From GCA-002727615 sp964442655 (GTDB lineage: Bacteria > Pseudomonadota > Alphaproteobacteria > TMED109): a stretch of DNA of 60,815 nt. Location: positions 1 to 60,815 of the forward strand of contig CAYTZM010000010.1 of assembly GCA_964442655.1 (NCBI GenBank). The letters are read 5' to 3'. The translations under genes and the position numbers were made by a program. Shown piece by piece: positions 36,664 to 45,819 of the stretch. How positions within the stretch are numbered: position 1 is the stretch's first letter; each line of letters opens with the position of its first letter. Below the pieces are notes generated by a model, which saw nothing but the letters and a program-made list of their open reading frames with translations, was not told where the DNA came from and did not search any database.

Positions 36664-37698
36664 TTATTCCAAAGTCTCTAATATTGGAGGAACATTATAA
36701 ATATTTGGTAACTTCATTTTTTTACCTGTGTCCTCTAAAGCTTTAATAAAAGTATTATAAGGTTCTACTCTATAATATTGAGATGGTATTAAAGAAATAA
36801 TATTCCTTTCAGGAAGATTAGTCCTATATAAATTTACATCAAAATCTAAGTTTTTTCCTCCTAATCTAGCAGCTAAAGCAGGAACTACAGCAACACCTCT
36901 TCCAGATTGAACCATTGAAAGGGCTACTTCATAAGTTCTAGTCTTTGCAAAAATTCTAGAATTAGGCAAAATATTCAGAAACCATTCTTCTATTCTTTTC
37001 TTATGCTTGTTACCAAACTCAAATTGAATAAAATTATTTAAAGTAGCTTTGACTTCAGGACTTTTTATATCCTCATAATTTTTAATATTATTTNNNNNNN
37101 NNNCAATTGCACTTGCACCTTCATCACCAATGTTATTATTATTTAAACTAATATTTTTGGGAACTGCTAAAACATAAGGATCTTTAAATAAATTTGTCTT
37201 TTTAAAAGAAACAATGCTTTTTGCAACAGAATCTTCTGCTAAAACTGCTACTGAAAGTTGTCTAGCATAAAGAAGATCAATAGCTTCAGCAGGAGCAACT
37301 TCAAGTATATTTAATTCTACATCTGGAATTTTTTTTGCTAAACTTCCTGCAGCGCTTGGTAGTAAATTTCTGGCAACAGAAGACAATAAGCCAACGGAAA
37401 TTATTCCTTTTTGTCCTGTTCCAAATTGCCTTAAACCCACCATAGTTTCTTCAACTCCAGAAAGTGTAATTTCAGCTCTTCTTTGTAAATATAAGCCAGC
37501 TTCAGTTAAGCTCATGTGACTCCTTCCTCTTTTAAAAAGCAAAGAGCCTACTTCATCTTCTAATTTAGATATTTGTTGAGATAAAGATGGTTGAGCTAAA
37601 CCTAAAATTTTGCTAGCTTTTGTAAATGACGTAGCTTGCGCAACTGTCCAAAATATTTTTAATTGATGTAAAGTTATACCAAGTGGTTCTTTACTCAT
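36664..37698 (-). CDS. LysR-family transcriptional regulator interrupted by an assembly gap
   Basis: DNA-binding regulator, about 344 residues. Start taken at ATG 37698 (MSKEPLGITLHQLKIFWTVA), 8 nt after AGGAG. N-terminal winged helix-turn-helix: SFTKASKILGLAQPSLSQQISKLEDEVG. The effector domain runs GIISVGLLSSVARNLLPS to ERNIISLIPS. At 37094-37103 ten Ns lie in frame, and the residues before them (NNNNIGDEGASAI) do not look like a LysR domain; without them the text would join as AVPKNISL...NNIKNYEDIKSP. The gene resembles CbbR/Nac-type regulators. Possible targets are the divergent aldo/keto reductase or pqqA; this is inference. Confidence 0.85.
   Translation of the reverse strand: MSKEPLGITLHQLKIFWTVAQATSFTKASKILGLAQPSLSQQISKLEDEVGSLLFKRGRSHMSLTEAGLYLQRRAEITLSGVEETMVGLRQFGTGQKGIISVGLLSSVARNLLPSAAGSLAKKIPDVELNILEVAPAEAIDLLYARQLSVAVLAEDSVAKSIVSFKKTNLFKDPYVLAVPKNISLNNNNIGDEGASAIXXXXNNIKNYEDIKSPEVKATLNNFIQFEFGNKHKKRIEEWFLNILPNSRIFAKTRTYEVALSMVQSGRGVAVVPALAARLGGKNLDFDVNLYRTNLPERNIISLIPSQYYRVEPYNTFIKALEDTGKKMKLPNIYNVPPILETLE
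37094..37103. other. Assembly gap (10 Ns)
   Basis: Ten N bases inside the LysR gene. The reading frame is open on both sides if exactly ten bases are assumed, but the true length is unknown. AAATAATA occurs on both flanks, which suggests that the join was made on a short repeat. Confidence 0.95.
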
Positions 37699-37772
37699 AA
37701 ACATATCTCCTAGTAATATTTTTATTATAACAAAATATAAAATAAATAATGACTTATTTAAAAAAAACAATA

Positions 37773-37796
37773 ATTATTATCGTTTATTATAGTAAT
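37773..37796. promoter_or_regulatory. Possible LysR operator: interrupted dyad between divergent genes
   Basis: ATTATTAT (37773-37780), 8-nt spacer, ATAGTAAT (37789-37796): 7 of 8 arm positions pair. It lies in the 121-bp gap between the LysR gene and the divergent aldo/keto reductase, 24 nt before the latter's start, where LysR-type boxes usually occur. A+T-rich dyads are common by chance. Confidence 0.3.
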
Positions 37797-37819
37797 ATTA
37801 AAATTTAAGGAAGATTAAA

Positions 37820-38878
37820 TTGAAAAATAATAATTTAGGTAACACAAAAATCAAGGTTTCCGAGATATGTCTAGGAACTATGACTTGGGGTCAACAAAAC
37901 ACAGAAAATGACGCTCATAATCAATTAAGTTATGCTAAGGAAAAAGGTATAAATTTCATAGATACAGCTGAAATGTATGCAGTTCCTCCCAAAGAAGATA
38001 CATATGGCCTTACCGAAAAATATATAGGCAGTTGGTTAAAAAAAGAAGATAGAAGCAAAATTATAGTTGCTACTAAAGTAGCCGGAAGAACTTCAAATGT
38101 TCCTTCTGGTCCCCCAGGACTAAATTGGATAAGAAAAGGACCTAGACTAAATAAGAAACATATATTTGAAGCAATTCATGACAGTCTAAAAAGACTTCAA
38201 ACAGATTATATAGATTTATACCAATTACATTGGCCTGAAAGAAATGTAAATAATTTTGGTCAACTTGGATATAAACATTCTCCTAGAGAAGACGATATAA
38301 ATATTGAAATAACTTTAGAAACCTTATCAGAAGCAATAGAAAAAAAACTAATAAAATATATAGGACTATCTAATGAAACACCTTGGGGTGTAATGAAATT
38401 TTTATCAGCAGCAGAAAAACTTAATCTTCCAAGAATAGCATCTATTCAAAATCCATACAGCCTTTTAAACAGATCTTTTGAAGTAGGTTTATCTGAAATA
38501 GCTATTAATGAAAATGTGGGACTACTTCCATACTCTCCATTAGCTGGTGGTGTTTTAAGTGGAAAATATCTAAATGGTAATATGCCAAAAAATGCTAGAA
38601 TGACATTATTTGAAAGAATGCGAACAAGATATTCTGGTAATCATGCTGAAAATGCAGTTTTAGAATATAAAAAAATCTCGGATAAATATAATATAAGCTT
38701 AACTCAAATGTCTCTAAATTTTGTTACTAAACAAAATTTTGTTACTTCAAATATTATCGGCGCTACTTCTCTCGAACAATTGAAAGAAAACATAGAATCA
38801 ATAGATTGTGAATTAAATGAAGAAATTCTTAAAGAAATAGATAAAGTGCATAAAGTATACACCTATCCTTGCCCATAG
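37820..38878 (+). CDS. Aldo/keto reductase, Tas-like
   Basis: NADPH-dependent oxidoreductase, 352 residues, TIM barrel. Visible: EICLGTMTWGQQNTENDAHNQ, catalytic Asp/Tyr in FIDTAEMYAVP, catalytic Lys in ATKV and His in LYQLHWPERN. The start pattern and the ~345-residue length match the Tas/AKR11-12 type. TTG start with AAGGAAG upstream. Transcribed divergently from the LysR gene; its 3' end is 9 bp from the convergent Old Yellow Enzyme gene. Substrate unknown. Confidence 0.87.
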   Translation: MKNNNLGNTKIKVSEICLGTMTWGQQNTENDAHNQLSYAKEKGINFIDTAEMYAVPPKEDTYGLTEKYIGSWLKKEDRSKIIVATKVAGRTSNVPSGPPGLNWIRKGPRLNKKHIFEAIHDSLKRLQTDYIDLYQLHWPERNVNNFGQLGYKHSPREDDINIEITLETLSEAIEKKLIKYIGLSNETPWGVMKFLSAAEKLNLPRIASIQNPYSLLNRSFEVGLSEIAINENVGLLPYSPLAGGVLSGKYLNGNMPKNARMTLFERMRTRYSGNHAENAVLEYKKISDKYNISLTQMSLNFVTKQNFVTSNIIGATSLEQLKENIESIDCELNEEILKEIDKVHKVYTYPCP

Positions 38879-38887
38879 TATAAAAAA

Positions 38888-40120
38888 TTATTTTTGGTTA
38901 TAAATATCTGATAAATGAGTCACAACTTTATCTTCTGCTATTACTTCATCTCTTAAACCCTTAAAATCAGCTAACTTTCCTCTTTTATTAACGCCCCATT
39001 TATACTGATCTGGCCACATAGTAAATTCAGGATCTGCATTTAAAGCTTGTGCTGCGTGTAAAGCCCAGAATGGGTTATACATTAATTCTCTTCCAACAGC
39101 TATTAGATCTGCTTTATCTTCTTGTAATATTTCCTCTGCTTGATTAGGGTCCACTATAACTCCTACTGCCATCGTTTTTATACCAGCTTCATTTTTTACC
39201 TTATCTGCATAAGGAACTTGAAACCCTGGTCCCCTATCCAGATTAGTTTTCATAGGCGAACCGGTATTATTAACTCTAAACAAAGGTGCTCCAGAAATAC
39301 CACCAGCAGAACAATCTACAACATCAACACCATACTCTTCTAATTTTTTTGCTAATATAACTGAATCTTCTATTTCCCATCCATTTTCCAATCCATCAAC
39401 TGCAGATATTCTACAAAATAAAGGTGTATCTTCTGGTATAACCCCTCTTACTGCCTCTACTACTTGAAGCAATAACTTCATACGTCCATTTATATCTCCG
39501 CCATATTCATCATTTCTTTTATTAGCTAAAGGAGATAAAAAACTATGTAATAAATACCCATGAGCAGAATGTATCTCAATAACTTTAAATCCAGCCTTTA
39601 TCGCTCTAGCTGCAGCATTAGCAAAAGCATCTATTATATTAGTAATATCATTAGTGTCCATAGCTTTAGGAACCACCCAACCTTCAGCAACAGGAATATC
39701 AGAAGGAGCAATAATTTCCCATGGAGGATTACCAGCTTTTATATCTTCTTCATCTAAAGGCAAACCACCATTCCATGGTGTTTTAGTTCCAGCTTTCCTT
39801 CCTGCGTGTGCTAATTGAAATCCTGGAACACAACCCATTTTTTCAATAAAAGAAGTAATAGGCTTTAGTGCATCAGCCTGTTCGTCTGTCCATATTCCTA
39901 AACATCCTGGCGTAATTCTTCCTCTAGCCTCTACTGCAGTTGCTTCAGCAAAAATTAAGCCGGTTTTTCCTCTAGCAAAAGTACTTAGATGAGCAAATTG
40001 CCAATCAGAAGCTACACCATTATGAGCAGAATACATACATAATGGAGACAAAACTATTCTATTAGGAATAGTGACCCCTCTAATTTTAATAGGACTAAAA
40101 AGTTTAGTTTCTGTTGACAT
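38888..40120 (-). CDS. NADH:flavin oxidoreductase (Old Yellow Enzyme family, YqjM-like)
   Basis: FMN-dependent ene-reductase, 410 residues from ATG 40120 (GGAG 6 nt upstream). Signature IVLSPLCMYSAHNGVASDW contains the YqjM-type Cys; catalytic His pair in IEIHSAHGYLLHSFLSPL; FMN phosphate site in VGRELMYNPFWALHAA. These reduce alpha,beta-unsaturated carbonyls or act on xenobiotics or aromatic acids; the physiological substrate is unknown. Confidence 0.92.
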   Translation of the reverse strand: MSTETKLFSPIKIRGVTIPNRIVLSPLCMYSAHNGVASDWQFAHLSTFARGKTGLIFAEATAVEARGRITPGCLGIWTDEQADALKPITSFIEKMGCVPGFQLAHAGRKAGTKTPWNGGLPLDEEDIKAGNPPWEIIAPSDIPVAEGWVVPKAMDTNDITNIIDAFANAAARAIKAGFKVIEIHSAHGYLLHSFLSPLANKRNDEYGGDINGRMKLLLQVVEAVRGVIPEDTPLFCRISAVDGLENGWEIEDSVILAKKLEEYGVDVVDCSAGGISGAPLFRVNNTGSPMKTNLDRGPGFQVPYADKVKNEAGIKTMAVGVIVDPNQAEEILQEDKADLIAVGRELMYNPFWALHAAQALNADPEFTMWPDQYKWGVNKRGKLADFKGLRDEVIAEDKVVTHLSDIYNQK

Positions 40121-40199
40121 AATATTCTCCACAAATTTTAAAAGAAATGTATTATACTCGGTAAATTTTATAATATGAAATAATTATTAATTTAATTTA

Positions 40200-42995
40200 C
40201 TAATGTGCCTCATCCCAATTATCTCCTATACCAGCTTCTACCTCTAAAGGCACCTTCATATTAAACGCTGGTTTGGGTGCGTTAATCATTACAGTTTTTA
40301 TTAAAGGAATTAATTTTTCAACATCTTCATTAGCGCATTCAAACACTAGCTCATCATGAACTTGAAGTATTAAATTCGCATTTATAGAGTTTTTTAATAT
40401 TTGATTAGGTATATTTTTCATAGATCGTTTTATAATATCAGCTGCTGCACCTTGTATAGGAGCATTAATAGCTTGTCTTTCAGCACCGGCCCTTCTCATA
40501 GGATTTTTATCATTAATGCTTGGAATAAAACATCTTCTTCCAAAAACTGTTTGAACATAGCCATTTGTTCTAGCAAAATCATGTGTATCTTCCATATACT
40601 TTTTTATTCCTGGATATTGGGAAAAATAAGAATCGATATATTCTTTTGCCTCCGTTCTAGAAATATTTAATTGTTTAGACAAGCCAAATGCACTTTGCCC
40701 ATATATTATACCAAAATTAATTGCCTTTGCATTACGTCTCATTTCACTAGTTACACTTTCCTGTTCTATCTGAAATACTTGTGAGGCAGTTAAACTATGA
40801 ATATCTATACCCTCTTTAAAAGCATTAATTAAACTTTTAATATTTGCTACTTCAGCTAATATTCTTAATTCTATTTGAGAATAATCAAAAGCTACAATTT
40901 TTTTACCTTCTGATGCTATAAATGCCCTCCTAATAGCTCTACCATCTTCGCTTTTTATAGGTATATTTTGTAGATTTGGATTACTTGAAGAAAATCTGCC
41001 TGTCATTGCACCAGTCATTTGAAAATTTGTATGAACTCTGCTCGAAGCAGGATTAATTTGATTGACTAATACATCACTATAAGTACTTTTCAACTTCTGT
41101 AATGCTCTCCAATCAAGTATTATTTCACATAACCTACTTCCTTCATTGCTGAGTTTTTCTAAAACTTCTGCAGAAGTAGAATAAAGGCCAGATTTACCTT
41201 TTTTTCCACCTTTTAACCCTAACTTAGTAAATAATATTTCTCCTAACTGCTTAGGTGAAGCAATATTAAACTCATTACCAGATAACAAAAATATTTCTTT
41301 TTGAAGTGGAAGCATTTTTTTTGAAAAACTATCACTTAAACTATTTAAATAACTAGCATTTATACCTACTCCGCTTCTTTCCATTTGAGATACCACAATG
41401 GGAAGACCTCTTTCTATAGTTTCATAAAATGCCATCATTTTTTCTTCAAACAATCTTTTTCCAAAATATAAATATAATTGGAAAGTAATATCTGCATCTT
41501 GAGCACTATATTGTAAGGCTTCATTAACAGAAACATAATCAAATGTTATCTGATCTTTTCCTTTACCTGTAACATCGGAATAACTAATGACATCAATATT
41601 AAGATGATTTTTTGCTAAATTATCCATGCCATGTCCTATATGTTTTCCGGCGTCTAAACAAAAAGACATCAACATAGTATCATGAATAGGACTTACCATA
41701 ATATTTCCTGTGTTAAACAATATATTTAAATCATATTTAATATTCTGCCCTACCTTTAATATACTAGAATCCTCAAGCATAGGTTTTAATATTTTTATAA
41801 CTTTTTCTAAATTTATCTGATTTTTCTCTCTTACTACCTTATCATCAATTTTAGCTCTATGATTGATAGGAATATAAATAGCTTTACCTACATCAATAGC
41901 TAAAGATATACCTACTAATTCAGCTGACATGGAATCTACCGAGGTGGTTTCCGTATCTATAGCAACAATTCCTTTATCATAAATTTGATTTACCCACTTT
42001 ATTAATTCGCTCTCTTCAGTAATTAACTTGTAATCTATTTCTGCATTAACTGCTTTTTTGTTTTCTTGACTATCTTGTAATGCAATATATTCTGGATTAT
42101 TTTTCTCAAAATTTTCTTTATCTGGCAACCTTCCTATTAAACTATTAAAACCTTGCTCCAAGAGAAAACTTTTAAGCTTATCAAAATCAATATCTTTTCT
42201 TTCAAAGCTTTTAAAATCTTCAATATTTTTTACATCATCATCTAATGTAACTAGCTTCATACTAATTCTTGCTAAATCAGCATAATTTATAAGATTTTCT
42301 CTTCTTTTTGGCTGTGTTATTTCTTCTGCCTTATTTAATAATATTTCTAAACTTCCATATTTATTAATCAATTCAGCAGCTGTTTTTACACCTATACCAG
42401 GTACTCCTGGTATATTATCTGTACTATCTCCCGCTAAAGCTTGAACATCTACTACCTTATCAGGATAAACTCCAAATTTTTTTAATACTTCCTCTCTATC
42501 TATATTTACCATTTTCATAGGATCTATCATTTTAATTTTATCATCTACTAATTGCATTAAATCTTTATCAGAAGAAATAATATCTACAAGCCAACCTTTA
42601 TTTTGTGCTTGTCTTGCATAAGTCGCTATAATATCGTCTGCTTCATATCCTTTTAGCTCTATATATGGAATATTAAATGCATTAGTAGCCTCTCTAATTA
42701 AGGCAAATTGAGGAATTAGGTCATCAGGAGCTTCAGACCTATTAGCCTTGTATTGAGGATAAATATCATTTCTAAATGATTTAGATGCCACGTCAAATAT
42801 AACTGCTAAATTATCTGTCTTTGTTTTCGCAATTAACCTCCAAATCATATTACAATAACCCATAACCGCATTAATTGGCGTTCCGTCTTTTCGAGTAAGA
42901 GGTGGTAAAGCATAATAAGCTCTGAAAATAAATCCTGAACCATCAACAAGAGTAAGTGACTTATTATCATCCTTTATATTAATTTCTGAATTCAT
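40200..42995 (-). CDS. polA: DNA polymerase I
   Basis: Repair and Okazaki-fragment polymerase. All three domains are present: 5'-3' exonuclease (LTLVDGSGFIFRAYYALPPL to about 290), 3'-5' exonuclease with intact DxE (VAIDTETTSVDSMSAELVG) and DEDD residues, and polymerase with motif A VAFDYSQIELRILAE, motif B RRNAKAINFGIIYGQS and motif C LQVHDELVFE. The proofreading site looks intact, unlike in many polymerases of other groups. ATG 42995 is preferred (AAGG 8 nt upstream) over ATG 43025; 931 residues. Confidence 0.96.
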   Translation of the reverse strand: MNSEINIKDDNKSLTLVDGSGFIFRAYYALPPLTRKDGTPINAVMGYCNMIWRLIAKTKTDNLAVIFDVASKSFRNDIYPQYKANRSEAPDDLIPQFALIREATNAFNIPYIELKGYEADDIIATYARQAQNKGWLVDIISSDKDLMQLVDDKIKMIDPMKMVNIDREEVLKKFGVYPDKVVDVQALAGDSTDNIPGVPGIGVKTAAELINKYGSLEILLNKAEEITQPKRRENLINYADLARISMKLVTLDDDVKNIEDFKSFERKDIDFDKLKSFLLEQGFNSLIGRLPDKENFEKNNPEYIALQDSQENKKAVNAEIDYKLITEESELIKWVNQIYDKGIVAIDTETTSVDSMSAELVGISLAIDVGKAIYIPINHRAKIDDKVVREKNQINLEKVIKILKPMLEDSSILKVGQNIKYDLNILFNTGNIMVSPIHDTMLMSFCLDAGKHIGHGMDNLAKNHLNIDVISYSDVTGKGKDQITFDYVSVNEALQYSAQDADITFQLYLYFGKRLFEEKMMAFYETIERGLPIVVSQMERSGVGINASYLNSLSDSFSKKMLPLQKEIFLLSGNEFNIASPKQLGEILFTKLGLKGGKKGKSGLYSTSAEVLEKLSNEGSRLCEIILDWRALQKLKSTYSDVLVNQINPASSRVHTNFQMTGAMTGRFSSSNPNLQNIPIKSEDGRAIRRAFIASEGKKIVAFDYSQIELRILAEVANIKSLINAFKEGIDIHSLTASQVFQIEQESVTSEMRRNAKAINFGIIYGQSAFGLSKQLNISRTEAKEYIDSYFSQYPGIKKYMEDTHDFARTNGYVQTVFGRRCFIPSINDKNPMRRAGAERQAINAPIQGAAADIIKRSMKNIPNQILKNSINANLILQVHDELVFECANEDVEKLIPLIKTVMINAPKPAFNMKVPLEVEAGIGDNWDEAH

Positions 42996-43104
42996 ATTTT
43001 CTACCTTATTATGTATTTTTATCATATTTATTTATATTAATAATAGCATTATTTAGTTTAAAAATTTTCTTGCATGTAACAAAAAATAGTGTCATCAGCT
43101 AAGA

Positions 43105-44247
43105 ATGTTTCTAATGAATAAAATTTCTAATAAATTTTCTTTTGTATATTTTTCTATTTTTGTTGTAATAGGAATTAATGCTCCATTCTGGCCATTATGG
43201 CTTTCCTATAAAGGTTTTGATTCTCGTTATATAGCCATAATTTTATCGTGTTCCGTATTAATTAAACTTTTTTCAAATCCATTTTTTGCTGGAATTGGAG
43301 ACAAATATGGAAACAGAAAACTTCCTATGTATTTTCTTTCAATTATATCCATATGTTTGCTCTTCACTTTGAATTTTATAAATTCTCTTTTTTTTATATC
43401 CTTAATTACTATTTTAAGCTGGGCAATGTTTGCACCATTAATGCCTTTAACTGAAAGCTTAACTACAACTGCTATTAAAACTCACAAATTTGACTATGGT
43501 AAAACTCGATTGTGGGGTTCTATCTCTTTTATAATTGCATCTTTTTTAGTTGGAATTTTTGTAGACCATCAAGGTATTTCTTATATACCTCTTTTAATGA
43601 CCTTTGGCGCTATACTAGTCTTCGTGTCCATATGTTATATGCCCAAAATAAAATCGTTACCCTCAACACACAATATCAGTATATATGGTTTATTGGGCAA
43701 TAGAAGTTTTTTACCTTTTTTACTAGCTAGTGGTGCCATTCAAAGCAGTCATGGAATGTATTATGGATTTGCATCTATTTATTGGAAAAGCATAGGCATT
43801 AATGAATCTATTATTGGAGGGTTATGGGCCGAAGCTGTTGTTTTTGAAATAATCTTATTAGCCATATTTTCAAAACTTAAAAATTTATTTAACTCTAGAA
43901 TTTTTATAATTATCGCGGGTTTATTAGCCATAATTCGTTGGATTTTAATGGTATATGCAGATGACATTTTATTTATTTTCATAATACAAATTCTACATGC
44001 ATTTACTTTTGGCCTAACACATATTGCAGCTATTTTTTTTATATCTGAAATCATGCCTTCTAGAGCACAGGCTAAATGCCAAGCCCTCTACTCCGCTATA
44101 TCAATGGGAGCTTTCTTAGCAATAGCAATAGCTATATCTGGAGATTTGTACAAATATATGTACAATAAAGCATTTTTCTTCTCTGCTTTCTTAGCTTTGA
44201 CAGGTGTTATAATAGCAACATGGTTTATTAATATTAAGAAGAACTAA
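43105..44247 (+). CDS. MFS transporter, phenylpropionate permease (HcaT/PPP)-like
   Basis: 12-helix inner-membrane transporter, 380 residues. The opening (YFSIFVVIGINAPFWPLWLS) and RLWGSISFIIASFLVG are hallmarks of the PPP family related to nucleoside and LacY-type symporters. Substrate cannot be inferred; HcaT homologues in marine alphaproteobacteria are usually unassigned. The start could be ATG 43105 or 43114; no strong ribosome-binding site. The last 14 bp overlap the convergent zinc-finger gene. Confidence 0.82.
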   Translation: MFLMNKISNKFSFVYFSIFVVIGINAPFWPLWLSYKGFDSRYIAIILSCSVLIKLFSNPFFAGIGDKYGNRKLPMYFLSIISICLLFTLNFINSLFFISLITILSWAMFAPLMPLTESLTTTAIKTHKFDYGKTRLWGSISFIIASFLVGIFVDHQGISYIPLLMTFGAILVFVSICYMPKIKSLPSTHNISIYGLLGNRSFLPFLLASGAIQSSHGMYYGFASIYWKSIGINESIIGGLWAEAVVFEIILLAIFSKLKNLFNSRIFIIIAGLLAIIRWILMVYADDILFIFIIQILHAFTFGLTHIAAIFFISEIMPSRAQAKCQALYSAISMGAFLAIAIAISGDLYKYMYNKAFFFSAFLALTGVIIATWFINIKKN

Positions 44248-44410
44248 CAAAAATTTTTCCACAATAAGGACATAAAACAGAATTTTCGTTTTCTCCAATA
44301 ATTAAATAAATTTTTGGATGACCAGAGTCTTCTGATTCTCCATCACAGTAAAATTTTTCATTTTTCTTTATTATTACTGTGTTCTTAAGTTTTTGTTTTA
44401 CTTTAGACAT
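44234..44410 (-). CDS. Zinc-finger CHCC protein, NDUFS6-like
   Basis: 58 residues on the reverse strand: zinc ligands Cys22 (CDGESEDSGHP), His31, and Cys47/Cys50 in CPYCGKIFV. This C-x8-H-x15-C-x2-C pattern is that of the zf-CHCC family, the bacterial relatives of mitochondrial complex I subunit NDUFS6 (in which the motif binds zinc for assembly of the N-module). ATG 44410 has AAGG 7 nt upstream. The 3' end overlaps the MFS gene by 14 bp. It is a typical alphaproteobacterial gene. Confidence 0.88.
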   Translation of the reverse strand: MSKVKQKLKNTVIIKKNEKFYCDGESEDSGHPKIYLIIGENENSVLCPYCGKIFVSSS

Positions 44411-44506
44411 ATTTAAGCCTTCTTTAATAATACTTATTGTACTAAACTAATGAAAATGTTACCGACACTTATGACAAATATTTTAGAATTATTAAAGTAA
44501 TAAATT

Positions 44507-45436
44507 ATGAAAAATAATAATAATGCCATTGAAATTAATGGATTAAAGAAAACGTATAACTTAGGAAAGCCTAATAAGTTTGAAGCATTAAAAGGTATAG
44601 ACCTCAAAATTCCTAAAAAGTCTATTTTTGGACTGCTTGGGCCTAATGGTGCCGGAAAATCAACTTTAATCAATATTATTGCAGGTCTAGTTAATAAAAC
44701 TGAAGGAAAAGCAATTGTTTGGGGCAATGATATTGACATCAATCAAAGAAATGCAAAATTAGCTATAGGGGTAGTTCCTCAAGAACTAGTTTTAGACCCA
44801 TTTTTTACTCCACTCGAAACTTTAAAATATCAAAGTGGCTATTTTGGAGTTCCAAAAAATGAAGAATGTATAGATGAAATACTTAAATCTATAGGATTAA
44901 AAGACAAAGCTAATGCCTACGCTAGAAGCTTGTCCGGTGGAATGAGGAGAAGACTTATGATAGGAAAAGCTATGGTGCATAGACCTCCTATACTTATTTT
45001 AGATGAACCTACAGCTGGAGTAGATGTAGAATTAAGACAAGCTCTGTGGCAAGAAATCAAAAAATTAAATAAAGCAGGCGTCACTATTATATTAACTACT
45101 CATTATTTAGAAGAAGCTGAAGAAATGTGTGATCAATTGGCTATAATGAACAAAGGAAATATTGTTGCAGAAGGAAAAACAAGAGATATGCTCGGAAAAC
45201 TTGATAAAAAAGAACTATTAATAACTTTAGAAAAGCCGCTTGATAAAAACTTTAATATAAATACAATTAACGCAACTTTAGTTAATAAGGACCAAATCAA
45301 AATATCTTTTAAGCCTAGCGAAACAAATGAAGGTAAATTAATAGAAAAAATTTATAAAAATAATTTAAAAATTAAAAATATAAATTCTAAAGAACCAGAT
45401 TTAGAAGATGTATTTTTAGAACTAACTAGAAAATAA
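44507..45436 (+). CDS. ABC transporter ATP-binding protein (ABC-2 export type)
   Basis: 309 residues: Walker A GPNGAGKSTLINIIAG, Q-loop VPQELVLD, signature LSGGMRRRL, Walker B ILILDEPTAGVDVELR, switch His LTTHYLEEAEEMCDQ, and a C-terminal ~90-residue extension as in YadG/DrrA-type exporters. Normally paired with an ABC-2 permease, but the next gene (4 nt away) is a small SMR-like protein and no permease is in the window. It heads a five-gene run with 1-32 bp junctions. Cargo unknown. Confidence 0.88.
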   Translation: MKNNNNAIEINGLKKTYNLGKPNKFEALKGIDLKIPKKSIFGLLGPNGAGKSTLINIIAGLVNKTEGKAIVWGNDIDINQRNAKLAIGVVPQELVLDPFFTPLETLKYQSGYFGVPKNEECIDEILKSIGLKDKANAYARSLSGGMRRRLMIGKAMVHRPPILILDEPTAGVDVELRQALWQEIKKLNKAGVTIILTTHYLEEAEEMCDQLAIMNKGNIVAEGKTRDMLGKLDKKELLITLEKPLDKNFNINTINATLVNKDQIKISFKPSETNEGKLIEKIYKNNLKIKNINSKEPDLEDVFLELTRK

Positions 45437-45440
45437 AATT

Positions 45441-45818
45441 ATGTATATTAATTTTATTCTTATAATTAGTAGTGTGTTATTAAATGCTTTAGCTCAAATA
45501 TTTTTAAAATTTGGAATGATGCAAATAACACCTTTAAATCACAAAAACAATTTAATAGAAACATCTTCAAAAATAATTTTTAATCCATACATTTTTAGTG
45601 GACTTACCTCTTACGGTATATCTATTATTTTATGGTTATGGGTTCTATCAAAAGTTGAGGTAAGTCTTGCATATCCCTTTCAAGCTCTAGGTTATATATT
45701 AGTCACAATTTTAGCGTGGTTATTATTTCAAGAACAAATAAATTTATTAAGAATATGTGCATTGGTATTTATTTGTATAGGTTTAATTCTTTTAGCGCTT
45801 TCTGCTGGGACAAAATAA
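45441..45818 (+). CDS. SMR/EamA-like four-helix membrane protein (ArnE/ArnF-like)
   Basis: 125 residues, four predicted transmembrane helices (about 3-22, 47-69, 74-95, 100-120). VLLNALAQIFLKFGM and VEVSLAYPFQALGYILV are typical of SMR-family proteins, particularly ArnE/ArnF-type subunits proposed to flip undecaprenyl-phosphate aminoarabinose. The following epimerase and large membrane protein fit a lipid-linked sugar role; efflux of small cations is the alternative. Confidence 0.72.
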   Translation: MYINFILIISSVLLNALAQIFLKFGMMQITPLNHKNNLIETSSKIIFNPYIFSGLTSYGISIILWLWVLSKVEVSLAYPFQALGYILVTILAWLLFQEQINLLRICALVFICIGLILLALSAGTK

Positions 45819-45819
45819 T

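Noticed and set aside
36664..37698. LysR gene called as a true pseudogene because of the Ns
   Set aside because: The frame is open on both sides and all domains are present; the break is an assembly gap, not a visible mutation.
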